Counted from the stretch's first letter, positions 17,824-27,124 are shown. The stretch: 64,000 nucleotides of DNA from Amycolatopsis acidiphila (GCF_021391495.1 NZ_CP090063.1:310001-374000); one strand, 5' to 3'. Numbers and translations are program-made. Notes: a model not told the origin generated them from the letters alone.

Positions 17824-19104
17824 ATGGACAACGCAGGGCCGCAGCTACTCACACAGTCCGACGAGCTCAGGAAACGAGCGCTCAGGCGGACACCGGGTGG
17901 CGTCCATTCCAACGTCCGGCTCAGCGGTTCACAGGACTTCATCAAATGCGCGCGCGGCGCCTGGCTGTACAGCGTCGACGGCCAGGACTACGTCGACTAC
18001 CTGCTCGGCCAGGGCCCGAACTTCCTCGGTCACGCCCCCAAGCACATCGTCGACGCGGTGTTCACCGCTTGCCGGGACGGCGTCATCTTCGGCGGTCAGC
18101 ATGAACTCGAAGTCCGTGCGGCCGAGCTCGTGTGCGACGCCGTCGGCTGGGCGGACATGATCCGCTTCAGCATGACCGGCACCGAGGCGGTCCAGGCCGC
18201 GTTGCGGCTCGCCCGTGCCGCCACCGGCCGTACCAAGATCATCCGCTTCGAGGGGCACTACCACGGCTGGCTGGACAACGTCCTGATGAGTCAGCGCGAC
18301 GGGAAGTGGGGCACGGCCAGTTCCGGTCAGCTCGCGCGGCACCTCGAAGACTCCATCCTGTTGCCCTGGAACGACGCCGCCCGCCTCGCCGACGCCCTCG
18401 ACGAGCACGGGGACGAGGTCGCCGCGGTCATCATGGAACCGATCATGATCAACGCCGGGGTGATCGAGCCGCTGCCGGGCTATCTCGAGGCCGCGCGCAG
18501 GCTCGCCTCCGAATACGGCGCCGTGCTCATCTTCGATGAGGTCATCTCCGGTTTCCGGCTGGGACTCGGCGGTGGTGCCGGCCGTTACGGCGTCACCCCG
18601 GACCTCGCGACCTACGGCAAGGCGATCGCCGGCGGCTTCCCCGTCGCGGCGCTCGTCGGCCGTGCGGACCTGATGGACCGGTTCGGCACGGGCGAGGTCA
18701 ACCACTCGGGAACGTTCAACAGTTCGGTGATGGCCACGGCCGCGGTCACCGCCACGCTCACCAGTCTCGTCGAAGATCCGCCGTACGACCGGATTGCCGA
18801 GCACGGCAACGCGCTGATGGCCGGGTTGCGGGAGATCGGCGCCGCCCACGAGGTCCCCCTGCGTGTTTCGGGTCTGCCACAGGCTTTCCACGTGTCCTTC
18901 GGCGACGCCAAGGTCACCGACTACCGATCACTGCAGCAACTCGACCTCGCACGGTACGAGACGCTGGCGAGCTCGCTCGTCGAGCACGGGATCTGGGTCA
19001 CCGGCCGTGGGGTCTGGTACGTGTCGGCCAGCCACGGGCAGCGCGAGCTGGAAACGGCGCTGACCCGCTTCGACAAGGCGCTCACCGAGTGGGTGGCCCA
19101 GTGA
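17824..19104 (+). CDS. Class III aminotransferase, glutamate-1-semialdehyde aminomutase-like
   Basis: A 426-residue PLP enzyme of the HemL branch. Evidence includes RALRRTPGGVHSNVRL, FSMTGTEAVQAALRLARA, FEGHYHGWLDN, LIFDEVISGFRL and the PLP lysine in ATYGKAIAGGFPVAA. In catabolic or biosynthetic clusters such HemL-like proteins are transaminases or aminomutases, not tetrapyrrole enzymes, and nothing else here points to haem synthesis. GAAGGGA precedes the ATG. A start 25 codons earlier would run through the candidate operator. It heads an operon with RidA, MlrC, FAH, GlcD and GlcF, and its stop overlaps the RidA start. Confidence 0.87.
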   Translation: MDNAGPQLLTQSDELRKRALRRTPGGVHSNVRLSGSQDFIKCARGAWLYSVDGQDYVDYLLGQGPNFLGHAPKHIVDAVFTACRDGVIFGGQHELEVRAAELVCDAVGWADMIRFSMTGTEAVQAALRLARAATGRTKIIRFEGHYHGWLDNVLMSQRDGKWGTASSGQLARHLEDSILLPWNDAARLADALDEHGDEVAAVIMEPIMINAGVIEPLPGYLEAARRLASEYGAVLIFDEVISGFRLGLGGGAGRYGVTPDLATYGKAIAGGFPVAALVGRADLMDRFGTGEVNHSGTFNSSVMATAAVTATLTSLVEDPPYDRIAEHGNALMAGLREIGAAHEVPLRVSGLPQAFHVSFGDAKVTDYRSLQQLDLARYETLASSLVEHGIWVTGRGVWYVSASHGQRELETALTRFDKALTEWVAQ

Positions 19105-19472
19105 CGAGTCACGTCCGGGTCCAGCAGAACGGCAACACCGCGAGCTTCTCGTCCTACGTCTGTGCCGGCGACTTCGTCTTCGTCTCAGGGCAGGCATCGG
19201 TCGAGGACGGGGTGATCGTGCCGGGCACCTTCGAGGAGGAGCTGCGCCGGTCGATCGAGAACGTCCGCAAGGTGCTGGGGGAGACCGGGCTGCGACTGTC
19301 CGATGTGGTCAAAGTGGGGGCTTACGTGGACGACCCGGCGGACGTGCCGGAGTTCAACCGGCTCTACCGCGAGTACTTCCGCGAACCGCTGCCGGCGCGG
19401 ACGACGCTGACCGGTTGCCTGGGCGGCATCATCAAGTTCGAGATCGACGTCGTGGCCTACGCGGGGGAGTGA
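19101..19472 (+). CDS. RidA/YjgF-family imine deaminase-like protein
   Basis: A 123-residue protein of the RidA family. It has FVSGQASVEDGVIVPG, SIENVRKVLGETGLRLSDVV and RTTLTGCLGG. RidA proteins hydrolyse reactive enamines and imines formed by PLP enzymes, which fits the aminotransferase whose stop codon overlaps this GTG start. The arginine in PARTTLTGCL corresponds to the substrate-carboxylate arginine of true RidA proteins. The specific substrate is unknown. Confidence 0.87.
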   Translation: MTSHVRVQQNGNTASFSSYVCAGDFVFVSGQASVEDGVIVPGTFEEELRRSIENVRKVLGETGLRLSDVVKVGAYVDDPADVPEFNRLYREYFREPLPARTTLTGCLGGIIKFEIDVVAYAGE

Positions 19473-19476
19473 GCAG

Positions 19477-20952
19477 GTGCGGTTCGCGACGTTGGGCCTG
19501 TTCCACGAGGCGAATACTTTCTCGCCGCTGAAGGCGGACCAGCAGCTCTTCGCGGGCGGAGGCGTGTTCCGCGGGGACGAGATAGTGGCGGAATACGCCA
19601 GTTCGTCGACGATTCTCGGCGGCTACCTCGAGGAATGCCGGCGTTCTGGGGTCGACCTCGTGCCGCTGGTCTCGGCGTTCGTCACCCCCGTCGGCCCGGT
19701 GACCGAGGAGGCCTTCGAGGCGCTGCTCGGCGAAATGGTGGAAGGCCTGTGGGAAAACGGGCCGTGGGACGGGGTCCTGCTGCACATCCACGGTGCCGCG
19801 GTAGCCGAGCACCGCCCGGACGCCGACGGGGAGATCGCCGCGCGAGTGCGCCAGGCTGTCGGGCCGGGTGTGCCGGTCGGCGCCGTGCTCGACATGCACG
19901 CCAACGTGTCGCAGCAGTTGATCGACGCGCTGACCGTCACGCTCGCGTACCAGACGAACCCGCATATCGACGCCAGGGAGAAGGCCGTTGCCTGCGCGAA
20001 GCTCGTGATCGACGCGGTGGACGGGCGCATCCGGCCCGAGCAAGCCCTCGTACAGCTTCCCCTGGTCGTCAACATCGCCCGGCAGGACACGAACGAGCCA
20101 CCGATGTCGGACCTCGTGGACAGGGCGCGGGCGCTCGCGGACCGGCCCGGGATGTTGTCGGTGAGCGTGCTGGAAGGTTTCCCGTACGCGGACGTGCCGC
20201 AGATGGGCATGTCGTGCCTGGCGATCTCCGACGGCGACGCCGTCCAGGCCGAAGCCGCTGCGCGGGAGCTCGCCGACGAGGTCTGGCGGCGGCGCGTGGA
20301 GCTCCAGGCGCAGGGCACGACGGTCGACGACGCCCTCGACATCGCCGCGCGCGAGCAAGGCCCGGTGGTGCTGCTCGACGTCGGGGACAACATCGGCGGC
20401 GGGGCGCCCGGGGACTCCACGGTCATTCTGCAGGCAGCGGTCGCGCGAGGGGGGCGGTCGCTGGTGCAGACGCTGTGGGATCCCGAAGCGGTCCGCCGCT
20501 GCATCGACGCCGGCGTGGGCGCCAGGGTCAGCCTCGAAGTCGGCGCGAAGAACCCGCACTCGGCGGGGAAACCCGTGCCGGTGACCGGCGTCGTGCGCAC
20601 CATCTCGGATGGTCGGTTCGAGGAGCCCAAGCCGACGCACGGCGGTTACCGGTTCTTCGACATGGGCCCGACGGTGGTGCTGGACACCGATTCGGGGCAC
20701 ACGCTCGTCCTGAGCACCAAGGCGATTCTCAACTCCAGCCTCCAGCAGCTGCTGAGCGTCGGCGTCGATCCGACCACGTACCAAATCGTGGTGGCGAAGG
20801 GCGTCAACTCGCCGCGGGCCGCGTATGCGCCCATCGCCAAGCGGATGGTCGTCGTCGACACCGACGGGGTCACCGCGATGGGACTGGAGCGGTTCACCTA
20901 CGAGCACCGCCGCAAGCCCTTGTTTCCCTTCGAGACACCAGAAGGACGATGA
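19477..20952 (+). CDS. M81 family metallopeptidase (MlrC-like)
   Basis: A 491-residue zinc hydrolase. MlrC of microcystin degraders cleaves the linear tetrapeptide of microcystin, and homologues occur in many catabolic operons with unknown substrates. Landmarks are GLFHEANTFSPL, LLHIHGAAVAEH, AVLDMHANVS and LLDVGDNIGGGAPGDST, where the His and Asp metal ligands are expected. The length is close to that of the family. The GTG start has GGGGGAG in front. Its position after RidA suggests hydrolysis of an amide or peptide that contains a non-standard amino acid. Confidence 0.86.
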   Translation: MRFATLGLFHEANTFSPLKADQQLFAGGGVFRGDEIVAEYASSSTILGGYLEECRRSGVDLVPLVSAFVTPVGPVTEEAFEALLGEMVEGLWENGPWDGVLLHIHGAAVAEHRPDADGEIAARVRQAVGPGVPVGAVLDMHANVSQQLIDALTVTLAYQTNPHIDAREKAVACAKLVIDAVDGRIRPEQALVQLPLVVNIARQDTNEPPMSDLVDRARALADRPGMLSVSVLEGFPYADVPQMGMSCLAISDGDAVQAEAAARELADEVWRRRVELQAQGTTVDDALDIAAREQGPVVLLDVGDNIGGGAPGDSTVILQAAVARGGRSLVQTLWDPEAVRRCIDAGVGARVSLEVGAKNPHSAGKPVPVTGVVRTISDGRFEEPKPTHGGYRFFDMGPTVVLDTDSGHTLVLSTKAILNSSLQQLLSVGVDPTTYQIVVAKGVNSPRAAYAPIAKRMVVVDTDGVTAMGLERFTYEHRRKPLFPFETPEGR

Positions 20953-20953
20953 G

Positions 20954-21802
20954 ATGAAGTTCCTGAGGGTCGGGCCGCCAGGGGCGGAGCGACCGGTGCT
21001 GCTGGAGGACGGCAGGCACTACGACCTGACACCGCTGACCGCCGAGATCGACGGCCGGTTCCTCGCCGGCGACGGGCCACGGCAGGCGCGCGTCGCACTC
21101 GACGCGGGGGAGCTGCCGGAGGTCGACATCGTCGGCGTGCGGATCGGGGCGCCGATCGCGCGGCCCGGCGCGGTGTTGTGCATCGGCCAGAACTACGCCG
21201 CCCACGCCGCCGAATCGGGCGACGAGCCGCCGTCCGAGCCGATCCTGTTCCACAAGTCGCCGAACACCGTCGTCGGGCCGTACGACGACATCCTCATCCC
21301 GCGCTCGTCCACGAAGACCGACTGGGAGGTCGAGCTCGGCGTCGTCATCGGCAAGCGCGCGCGGTACCTGGAGAGCCTGAACGAGGCGCGGGCGTGCGTC
21401 GCGGGGTACGTCACCTCGAACGACGTGTCCGAGCGCGCGTTCCAGCTCGGCCGGCCCGGCGGGCAGTGGTCCAAGGGCAAGTCGTGCGAGGCGTTCAACC
21501 CCGTCGGGCCGTGGTTCGTGCCGGCGTACGAGATGCCGGACCCGCAGGTTCTCGGGCTGCGGTCGTGGGTGAACGGCGAACCGCGGCAGGACTCGAAGAC
21601 CGCCGACATGATCTTCACCGTCGACGAGATCATCTGGCACCTCTCCCAGTTCCTGGTGCTCGAACCCGGCGATCTGGTCAACACCGGGACGCCGGAGGGG
21701 GTCGCGCTGTCCGGACGGTTCGAGTACCTGCGCGAAGGCGACGTGGTCGAGGTCGAGATCGCCGGGCTCGGGCGGCAGCGGACAGTCTGCGGTCAGGCCT
21801 GA
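20954..21802 (+). CDS. Fumarylacetoacetate hydrolase family protein
   Basis: A 282-residue FAH-family enzyme. It contains GAVLCIGQNYAAHAAES, ILFHKSPNTVVGP, the metal-binding WEVELGVVIG, GYVTSNDVSERAFQ, KSCEAFNPVGPWFV and DLVNTGTPEGVAL. These enzymes hydrolyse or decarboxylate 2,4-diketo acids and related hydroxy acids at a Mg2+ or Mn2+ site. The ATG lies right after the MlrC stop, and its own stop overlaps the GlcD ATG. It probably acts late in the same degradation route. Confidence 0.88.
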   Translation: MKFLRVGPPGAERPVLLEDGRHYDLTPLTAEIDGRFLAGDGPRQARVALDAGELPEVDIVGVRIGAPIARPGAVLCIGQNYAAHAAESGDEPPSEPILFHKSPNTVVGPYDDILIPRSSTKTDWEVELGVVIGKRARYLESLNEARACVAGYVTSNDVSERAFQLGRPGGQWSKGKSCEAFNPVGPWFVPAYEMPDPQVLGLRSWVNGEPRQDSKTADMIFTVDEIIWHLSQFLVLEPGDLVNTGTPEGVALSGRFEYLREGDVVEVEIAGLGRQRTVCGQA

Positions 21803-23184
21803 TGGGCCTCCCGGCCGGTGTGGTCGACGCGCTGAAGCAGATCGTGGGCGTCGACGGTGTCCGGCTCGCGCCTGGCGAGCTGGCCGCGTACGCGCGCGAC
21901 GCGACGCCGTTGTTCCACGCGGAGCCTGACGTCGTGGTGTTCCCCAGGACCACCGAACAGGTCGCCGCCGTGCTGCGGCTGGCCACCGAGCACGAGGTGC
22001 CGGTGGTCCCGCGGGGTGCCGGGTCGAACTTGTGCGCCGCCACGGTTCCGCTGTCCGGGGGCATCGTCCTGGCCCTGACCAGGATGACGCAGATCCTGGA
22101 GGTCGACGGCGACGAGTTGCTGGCGCGCGTGCAGCCCGGCGTGACGACCGCGAGGCTTGCCGACGCGGCGGCCGCGCGCGACCTGCTGTACGTGCCGGAT
22201 CCGGGCAGCCGGACGACGTCGACGGTCGGCGGCAACGTCGCCACCTGTGCGGGCGGCCTGCGCGGGCTGAAGTACGGCGTGACCCGGAACTACGTCCTGG
22301 GGCTGGAGGCGGTCCTGCCGACGGGGGAGGTCATCCGGACCGGTGGGCGGCTGTGGAAGGACGTGGCCGGCTACGACCTGACACGCCTGCTCACCGGCTC
22401 GGAGGGCACGCTTGCCGTGCTCACCGAGGTCACCGTGGCCCTGCTGCCGAAACCGGCCGAGGTCGGCACCGGCATCGCGTACTTCGACTCGCTCGCCGAC
22501 GCGTGCCGGGCGGTCGCGGCGATCATCTCGGCCGGGATCGTGCCCGCGACGCTCGAGTTCCTGGACCAGAAGTGCATCGCGGCCGTCGAGGACTACGCGC
22601 AGCTCGGCCTGCGTGGTGACGCGGGCGCGCTGCTGTTGTTCGGTGACGACGGGCCGATAGAGGTCGTCGCGGGCAACCTGGTGCGGCTGCGGAAGATCTG
22701 CACCGAGGCCGGGGCGCTCGAGGTGACGCTCGCCGAGGACGTCGCACGCTCCGACGCGCTGCTCGCCGCGCGGCGTTGCTCGTTGCCCGCACTGTCACGG
22801 CTGGGATCGCTGACGATCCTCGAAGACGTGACGGTGCCGCGCCCGCGGCTGGCCGCGATGGTGGACCAGATCGACGAGATCGCCGCCCGGTTCGGGCTGC
22901 TGATCGCGACGTTCGGGCACGCCGGCGACGGGAACCTGCATCCGACCTGCGTGCTCGATCCCGAGGACGACGAGGCCATCGACCGCGCGCACAAGGCGTT
23001 CGCGGAGATCTTCGCGGCGGCCATCCGGTTCGAGGGCACGATCACGGGCGAACACGGCGTGGGCGCGGCGAAGCTGCCGTTCCTCGCCGACCGGCTGGGC
23101 GCCGACCAGATGCGGTTGCTGCGCCGGATCAAGACCGCGTTCGACCCGGCCGGCATCCTCAACCCGGGGAAGGTCGGCTCGTGA
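21802..23184 (+). CDS. FAD-linked oxidase, GlcD/D-lactate dehydrogenase-like
   Basis: A 460-residue flavoprotein with the PCMH-type FAD domain (VVVFPRTTEQVAAVLRLA, PRGAGSNLCAA, GSRTTSTVGGNVATCAGG) and the C-terminal lactate/glycolate oxidase domain (FGHAGDGNLHP, EHGVGAAK). Members oxidise D-2-hydroxy acids such as D-lactate or glycolate and pass electrons to an iron-sulfur partner. The overlapping next gene encodes that partner. The D-configuration preference of the family fits the D-amino-acid theme nearby. That link is inference. Confidence 0.9.
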   Translation: MGLPAGVVDALKQIVGVDGVRLAPGELAAYARDATPLFHAEPDVVVFPRTTEQVAAVLRLATEHEVPVVPRGAGSNLCAATVPLSGGIVLALTRMTQILEVDGDELLARVQPGVTTARLADAAAARDLLYVPDPGSRTTSTVGGNVATCAGGLRGLKYGVTRNYVLGLEAVLPTGEVIRTGGRLWKDVAGYDLTRLLTGSEGTLAVLTEVTVALLPKPAEVGTGIAYFDSLADACRAVAAIISAGIVPATLEFLDQKCIAAVEDYAQLGLRGDAGALLLFGDDGPIEVVAGNLVRLRKICTEAGALEVTLAEDVARSDALLAARRCSLPALSRLGSLTILEDVTVPRPRLAAMVDQIDEIAARFGLLIATFGHAGDGNLHPTCVLDPEDDEAIDRAHKAFAEIFAAAIRFEGTITGEHGVGAAKLPFLADRLGADQMRLLRRIKTAFDPAGILNPGKVGS

Positions 23185-24230
23185 TCTTCGACGACGACCT
23201 GCTGGAACGCTGTATCTCGTGCGGGTTCTGCCTGCCCGCGTGCCCCACGTACAGCCTGACCGCGGACGAGTCGTCGTCGCCGCGCGGGCGGATCACGTTG
23301 ATGCGCGCGCTGGAGACCGGACAGCTGGAGCCGGACGATCCGACGCTGGTCGAGCAGTCGTCGTTCTGTCTCGGTTGTCGTGCGTGTGAGCCGGTGTGCC
23401 CCGCGGGCGTGCAGTACGGAGACCTGCTGGAGCAGTGGCGGGATCACCAGTGGCAGGGCCGGAACCGGCCGGTGCTCGCACGCCTGCTGATGGCGGTCGT
23501 CGCGCGGCCCTGGTTGTTGCGGCTACAGGGTCTCGTGCGGCGTCACGCGCGGACGAAGGTGCGCGGTCGTACGTATTCGCTGATGCTCGGATGTGTCGAG
23601 CGCGGGCTGTATCCCCGCGTGAGCCGGGCCGCGCTGAGGCTCGCGCCGGGGATGCAGGCGCCGCGTGCGCAGGGGTGTTGCGGTGCCTTGCATGCGCACA
23701 ACGGCTCGTCCGTCCAGGGCGCGGAAATGGCCGAGGCGCTGGGAAAGCGGCTGCCCGGCACAATCGTGACGACGGCAGGCGGCTGTGCGGCGCACCTTTC
23801 CGCGCACCTCGGGCGGGACCGGGTCAAGGAGTTCAGCGAGTGGCTCGTCGAGATGGGCGCGTGGCCTCAGGGCGAGGTACGCGTCGATGGGCGGCGGGCG
23901 CGGGTCGCGCTGCAGGATTCCTGTCACCTGCGCAACGGGATGGGCGTCACACGCCAGCCGCGCGAACTCATCAAGGCGGTGGCGGAGTACGTCGAGCTAC
24001 CGGGCGCGGGCGGCTGCTGCGGCGCCGCGGGCACGTATTCGCTGCTGCGCGGCGCGGACAGCCGGAAGGTGCTGGCGCCGAAGCTGGCGGAGATCGAGGC
24101 CGCACGGGTGGATTTCGTGGTCGTCGTGAACCCCGGTTGCCTGCGGCAACTTGAGCAGGGTCTGCGGCGGAGCGGCTCCCGCGTCAAGGCGGTGCATTTA
24201 GCCGAGCTGCTCACGTGGGCCGAGGAATGA
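23181..24230 (+). CDS. (Fe-S)-binding protein, GlcF-like
   Basis: A 349-residue partner of the flavoprotein. Two 4Fe-4S ferredoxin motifs, CISCGFCLPACPTY and CLGCRACEPVCPAG, lie in the first 75 residues. Two CCG domains follow with GCCGALHAHNG and GCCGAAGTYSLL. Such subunits carry electrons from GlcD to quinones or another acceptor. The GTG overlaps the GlcD stop by four bases, indicating coupled translation. Last gene of the operon, since a 53-base gap follows. Confidence 0.9.
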   Translation: MIFDDDLLERCISCGFCLPACPTYSLTADESSSPRGRITLMRALETGQLEPDDPTLVEQSSFCLGCRACEPVCPAGVQYGDLLEQWRDHQWQGRNRPVLARLLMAVVARPWLLRLQGLVRRHARTKVRGRTYSLMLGCVERGLYPRVSRAALRLAPGMQAPRAQGCCGALHAHNGSSVQGAEMAEALGKRLPGTIVTTAGGCAAHLSAHLGRDRVKEFSEWLVEMGAWPQGEVRVDGRRARVALQDSCHLRNGMGVTRQPRELIKAVAEYVELPGAGGCCGAAGTYSLLRGADSRKVLAPKLAEIEAARVDFVVVVNPGCLRQLEQGLRRSGSRVKAVHLAELLTWAEE

Positions 24231-24283
24231 GCGCCTGAACTGAACCCCTGGCTCGCCATTTCCCCGCCCGACAGGGTGGGAGA

Positions 24284-25285
24284 ATGGCGCAACGGATCAG
24301 GGTGGCTGTTTCCGGTGCCGGCGGTGGAGTCGGCCAGAGCATTCTCAAAGCCTTGCAGGACAGCGAGTACGACGTGGTCGCGCTGGACGGCGACAGGCTG
24401 GCGGCTGGGCTCTACACGACCAACCGGTCCTATCTGGTGCCCCGCCCCGCCGATCCCGATTTCCTCGACAGGATGCTGGAAATCTGCCGCGCCGAGAAAT
24501 GCCGCCTGCTTTTCCCCGGCCTGGACACCGAACTGCGGCCGCTCGCGGAGAACACCGACCGGTTCGCCGAACACGGCATCACGGTGGTCGTCAGCTCGCC
24601 GGAGGTCGTGGACATCGGGGACAACAAGTTCCGCACCTACTCGATCCTGCGCGAGCACGACATCTCCGTGCCCGAGACGGTCGACATGGCGGTTCCGGGC
24701 GCACAGCCGCCCGCGTTCCCGTTCATCCTCAAGCGTCGGGAGGGCGGCTCGCGGTCGAAGGACGTCTTCCTCGTCCGCGACGCGGGCGATCTCGCCGAGC
24801 TGACCGTCGATCCGGCGGAGTTCGTGGCACAGGAGTACATCGAGGGCGACGAGTACACCTGCGGCTCGGTCAGCTTCGACGGTGACTGCAAGGGCGTCAT
24901 CGCGATGCGCCGGACGCTGCGCGACGGCGACACCTACAAGGCCTTCGCGGTGCGCGACCAGGTCGTCGAAGACGAGGTGCGGAAGGTCATCGCCGCGATC
25001 AAGCCGTTCGGCGCGTGCAACGTGCAGCTGCGGGTGCGGGACGGGAAGCCGTACATCTTCGAGATCAACGCACGCTGCTCCGGCACCACGGCGGCCCGGG
25101 CGCTGTGCGGGTTCAACGAGCCACGGATGATCGCCGACTACCTCTGTCACCAGCGCGAACCGGACTTCCAGGTGCGGGAGCAGGCCGTGTTGCGGTACTG
25201 GAAGGAGCTGGTCGTGCCGAACGAGCTCATCGACGAGCTGGGCAGGCACGGCAGTCTGTACCGGTCGGGCACGGACCAGCTCTAG
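24284..25285 (+). CDS. ATP-grasp ligase (carboxylate-amine ligase type)
   Basis: A 333-residue cytoplasmic ATP-grasp protein with a pre-ATP-grasp Rossmann part (VAVSGAGGGVGQSILKAL) and the ATP-grasp core. FPFILKRREGGSRSKD holds the ATP lysine, FVAQEYIEGDEYTCG is the hinge and nucleotide site, and YIFEINARCSGTTA carries the metal-binding Glu and Asn. Relatives include CarB-like and PylC-like proteins that join a carboxylate to an amine through an acyl-phosphate. GGGAG precedes the ATG. A phosphoesterase gene follows after two bases, so they act together. The product is unknown. A peptide-like or modified amino acid is possible. Confidence 0.82.
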   Translation: MAQRIRVAVSGAGGGVGQSILKALQDSEYDVVALDGDRLAAGLYTTNRSYLVPRPADPDFLDRMLEICRAEKCRLLFPGLDTELRPLAENTDRFAEHGITVVVSSPEVVDIGDNKFRTYSILREHDISVPETVDMAVPGAQPPAFPFILKRREGGSRSKDVFLVRDAGDLAELTVDPAEFVAQEYIEGDEYTCGSVSFDGDCKGVIAMRRTLRDGDTYKAFAVRDQVVEDEVRKVIAAIKPFGACNVQLRVRDGKPYIFEINARCSGTTAARALCGFNEPRMIADYLCHQREPDFQVREQAVLRYWKELVVPNELIDELGRHGSLYRSGTDQL

Positions 25286-25287
25286 CC

Positions 25288-25926
25288 ATGCTGCTCGCGG
25301 TGTTCAGCGATGTGCACGGCAACCTGCCCGCGCTGGAGCGGATGCTGGCGGACGCCGGCGCTGTGGACGGGTACGTGTGCCTCGGCGACACCGTGAACTA
25401 CGGGCCGTGGAGCAACGAGTGCGTCGATCTCGTCGATTCTCTGCCGAACCTGGTGTCCCTGCGCGGGAACCACGAGGACTACTTCCTGCGCGGGGAATAC
25501 GGCGGAAGCAACGAACTGGCGCGAATGTTCTTCGCATTTTGTTCCGGCACGTTCGACCGGCTGGAATCGCTCAGAAGGCTCGATGTCGAATATCGGGTGA
25601 ACGACATCGTCTTCTCGCACACGATCGGCGATCGGTACATCTTTCCGGACACTCCGGTGGAACTCGACTCCGACCGGATCATCGGGCACACGCACCGGCA
25701 GTTCCTCGTCCGGCGACCGCCCTTCTTCTTGTGCAACAGCGGAAGCGTCGGGCAGAATAGAGCGTCCATCGACGTCATCGACTACCTGCTGGTCGAGACC
25801 GGGACCAGGGATGTGCGGCTGCGGCAGCTGAGTTACGACTGCCGACTGATCATCAACGAGATGAAGGCCCGGCACTATCCGGCCGAGTGCGTCGCATACT
25901 ACGAAAACAAACCGCGTCGCCGGTAG
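25288..25926 (+). CDS. Calcineurin-like metallophosphoesterase
   Basis: A 212-residue YfcE-like phosphoesterase. Metal motifs are FSDVHGN, GDTVNYG, GNHED and GHTHRQF, which together make a dinuclear metal site. Some residues around IVFSHTIGDR match the fifth motif. The ATG is two bases after the ATP-grasp stop, so the two genes form a pair. It may hydrolyse a phosphomonoester or phosphodiester in the same route, or dephosphorylate an intermediate. Confidence 0.87.
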   Translation: MLLAVFSDVHGNLPALERMLADAGAVDGYVCLGDTVNYGPWSNECVDLVDSLPNLVSLRGNHEDYFLRGEYGGSNELARMFFAFCSGTFDRLESLRRLDVEYRVNDIVFSHTIGDRYIFPDTPVELDSDRIIGHTHRQFLVRRPPFFLCNSGSVGQNRASIDVIDYLLVETGTRDVRLRQLSYDCRLIINEMKARHYPAECVAYYENKPRRR

Positions 25927-25934
25927 GTTTTTTC

Positions 25935-25952
25935 TACTTTCGGTAATCGAAA
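25935..25952. promoter_or_regulatory. TACTTTCGGTAATCGAAA, candidate AraC-regulon operator
   Basis: The site contains TTTCG-N5-CGAAA, an inverted repeat. It begins with TACTTTCGGT, which occurs in reverse complement before the paralogous araC gene at 34020 and in a 10-of-13 match before the lyase at 32489. It lies in the 148-base gap before the first araC gene. Confidence 0.4.
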
Positions 25953-26074
25953 CGGCTTGTTTCCTGCCCGGAACGGCGTAACATGTGATGCTTCTCCCAC
26001 CCTAACTGTTACCCGACTCTGCTCTCGGGCCGAACACCCCGACACGGCCGCCCCCGAGGAGGTGCAGGGATCAG

Positions 26075-27043
26075 ATGTCCTTACCGCTGCACGGACACGA
26101 GCTGTTCCGCTCGACGAACCTCGACGAGATCCGCACGCACATGAGCGGCGTCCTCTGCCCGCACGAGGTCGGCATCCGCGACCGTGACGTCGTGCTCGAC
26201 GCCCAGATGAACTCGCTGCACCTCGGCGACATCGGACTGAACTACGTGCACTACGGCGCTTCGGTGTGGGTCGATCCCGGGTGCACGAAGGACTTCATCG
26301 CGCTGCAGATCCCGATGAGCGGATTGAGCAAGATCCGTTGCGGCACGGAGGAGATCGAGTCGACCCCTGACGTGATGCTGGTGAGCCGCCAGGACGAGCC
26401 GCTGCGGATGGAGCTGTCCGCCGGCGCTCAGCTGCTGGTCACGAGAATGTCCTGGCCCTTCCTGGTGGACACCCTCAGCGCACTCCTTGGCGTCAGCGCG
26501 CCGTGGCCGCTGCGTTTCGAACTCGGCATGAACGTTCGCGCCGAGCCGCAGCAGGCGTGGTTCCAGCTGCTCGTGCAATGCTACCGCCGCGCGAGCCAGC
26601 CGACCTGGATCCCCAGTCGCCGCCTGTGGGGTCCGCACTTCAAGGAGCAGCTCGCCCTCGGCCTGCTGCGTGCGCAGCCGAACAACTACAGCGAGATCCT
26701 CGCCGCGTCGCCGTTGCCGGCGTCGCATCGCGTGCTGCGTCAGGCGATGGCGGTGCTGGACGGCTCGCCCGAGTACTCCCACACCGAGTGTTCGCTGGCC
26801 CGCAAGCTCGCGGTCAGCGCCCGCTCGTTGGACGCCGCCTTCAGGTCCTACCTCCACACCTCCCTGCCCGGGCACCTCTTCCACGTCCGCCTCCGCCGGG
26901 CGTTCGTCGACCTGCTCGAAGCCCAGCCCGGCCAGGTCACGGTCGATCAGGTGGCGCGGCGGTGGGGCTTCACGCCCGAGGGCTTCCGCAGGTGCTACCA
27001 ACGCGAGTTCGGCGAGTCGCCAGAGGAGACGCTGCACCGGTGA
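26075..27043 (+). CDS. AraC-family regulator with AraC-binding-like N-terminal domain (paralogue 1)
   Basis: A 322-residue regulator. The first half is a sensor-like domain of the PF14525 type (ELFRSTNLDEIRTHMSGVLC, LNYVHYGASVWVDPG) and the last 100 residues are the AraC double helix-turn-helix (LARKLAVSARSLDAAFRSYL, VARRWGFTPEGFRRCYQREF, GESPEETLHR). It is clearly paralogous to the protein encoded at 34020, sharing CPH, YVxYG, RFELGMxV and the DNA-binding half. The ATG has GAGGTGCAGGG upstream. It may regulate the island of small-molecule genes around it. Confidence 0.88.
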   Translation: MSLPLHGHELFRSTNLDEIRTHMSGVLCPHEVGIRDRDVVLDAQMNSLHLGDIGLNYVHYGASVWVDPGCTKDFIALQIPMSGLSKIRCGTEEIESTPDVMLVSRQDEPLRMELSAGAQLLVTRMSWPFLVDTLSALLGVSAPWPLRFELGMNVRAEPQQAWFQLLVQCYRRASQPTWIPSRRLWGPHFKEQLALGLLRAQPNNYSEILAASPLPASHRVLRQAMAVLDGSPEYSHTECSLARKLAVSARSLDAAFRSYLHTSLPGHLFHVRLRRAFVDLLEAQPGQVTVDQVARRWGFTPEGFRRCYQREFGESPEETLHR

Positions 27044-27124
27044 TGTCAAGCCGTTGACCTCCTGTTGCACCAGCTCTAGGCTGACGAATGAAACAGCCGT
27101 TCCAATGACAGAGAACATGAGACG

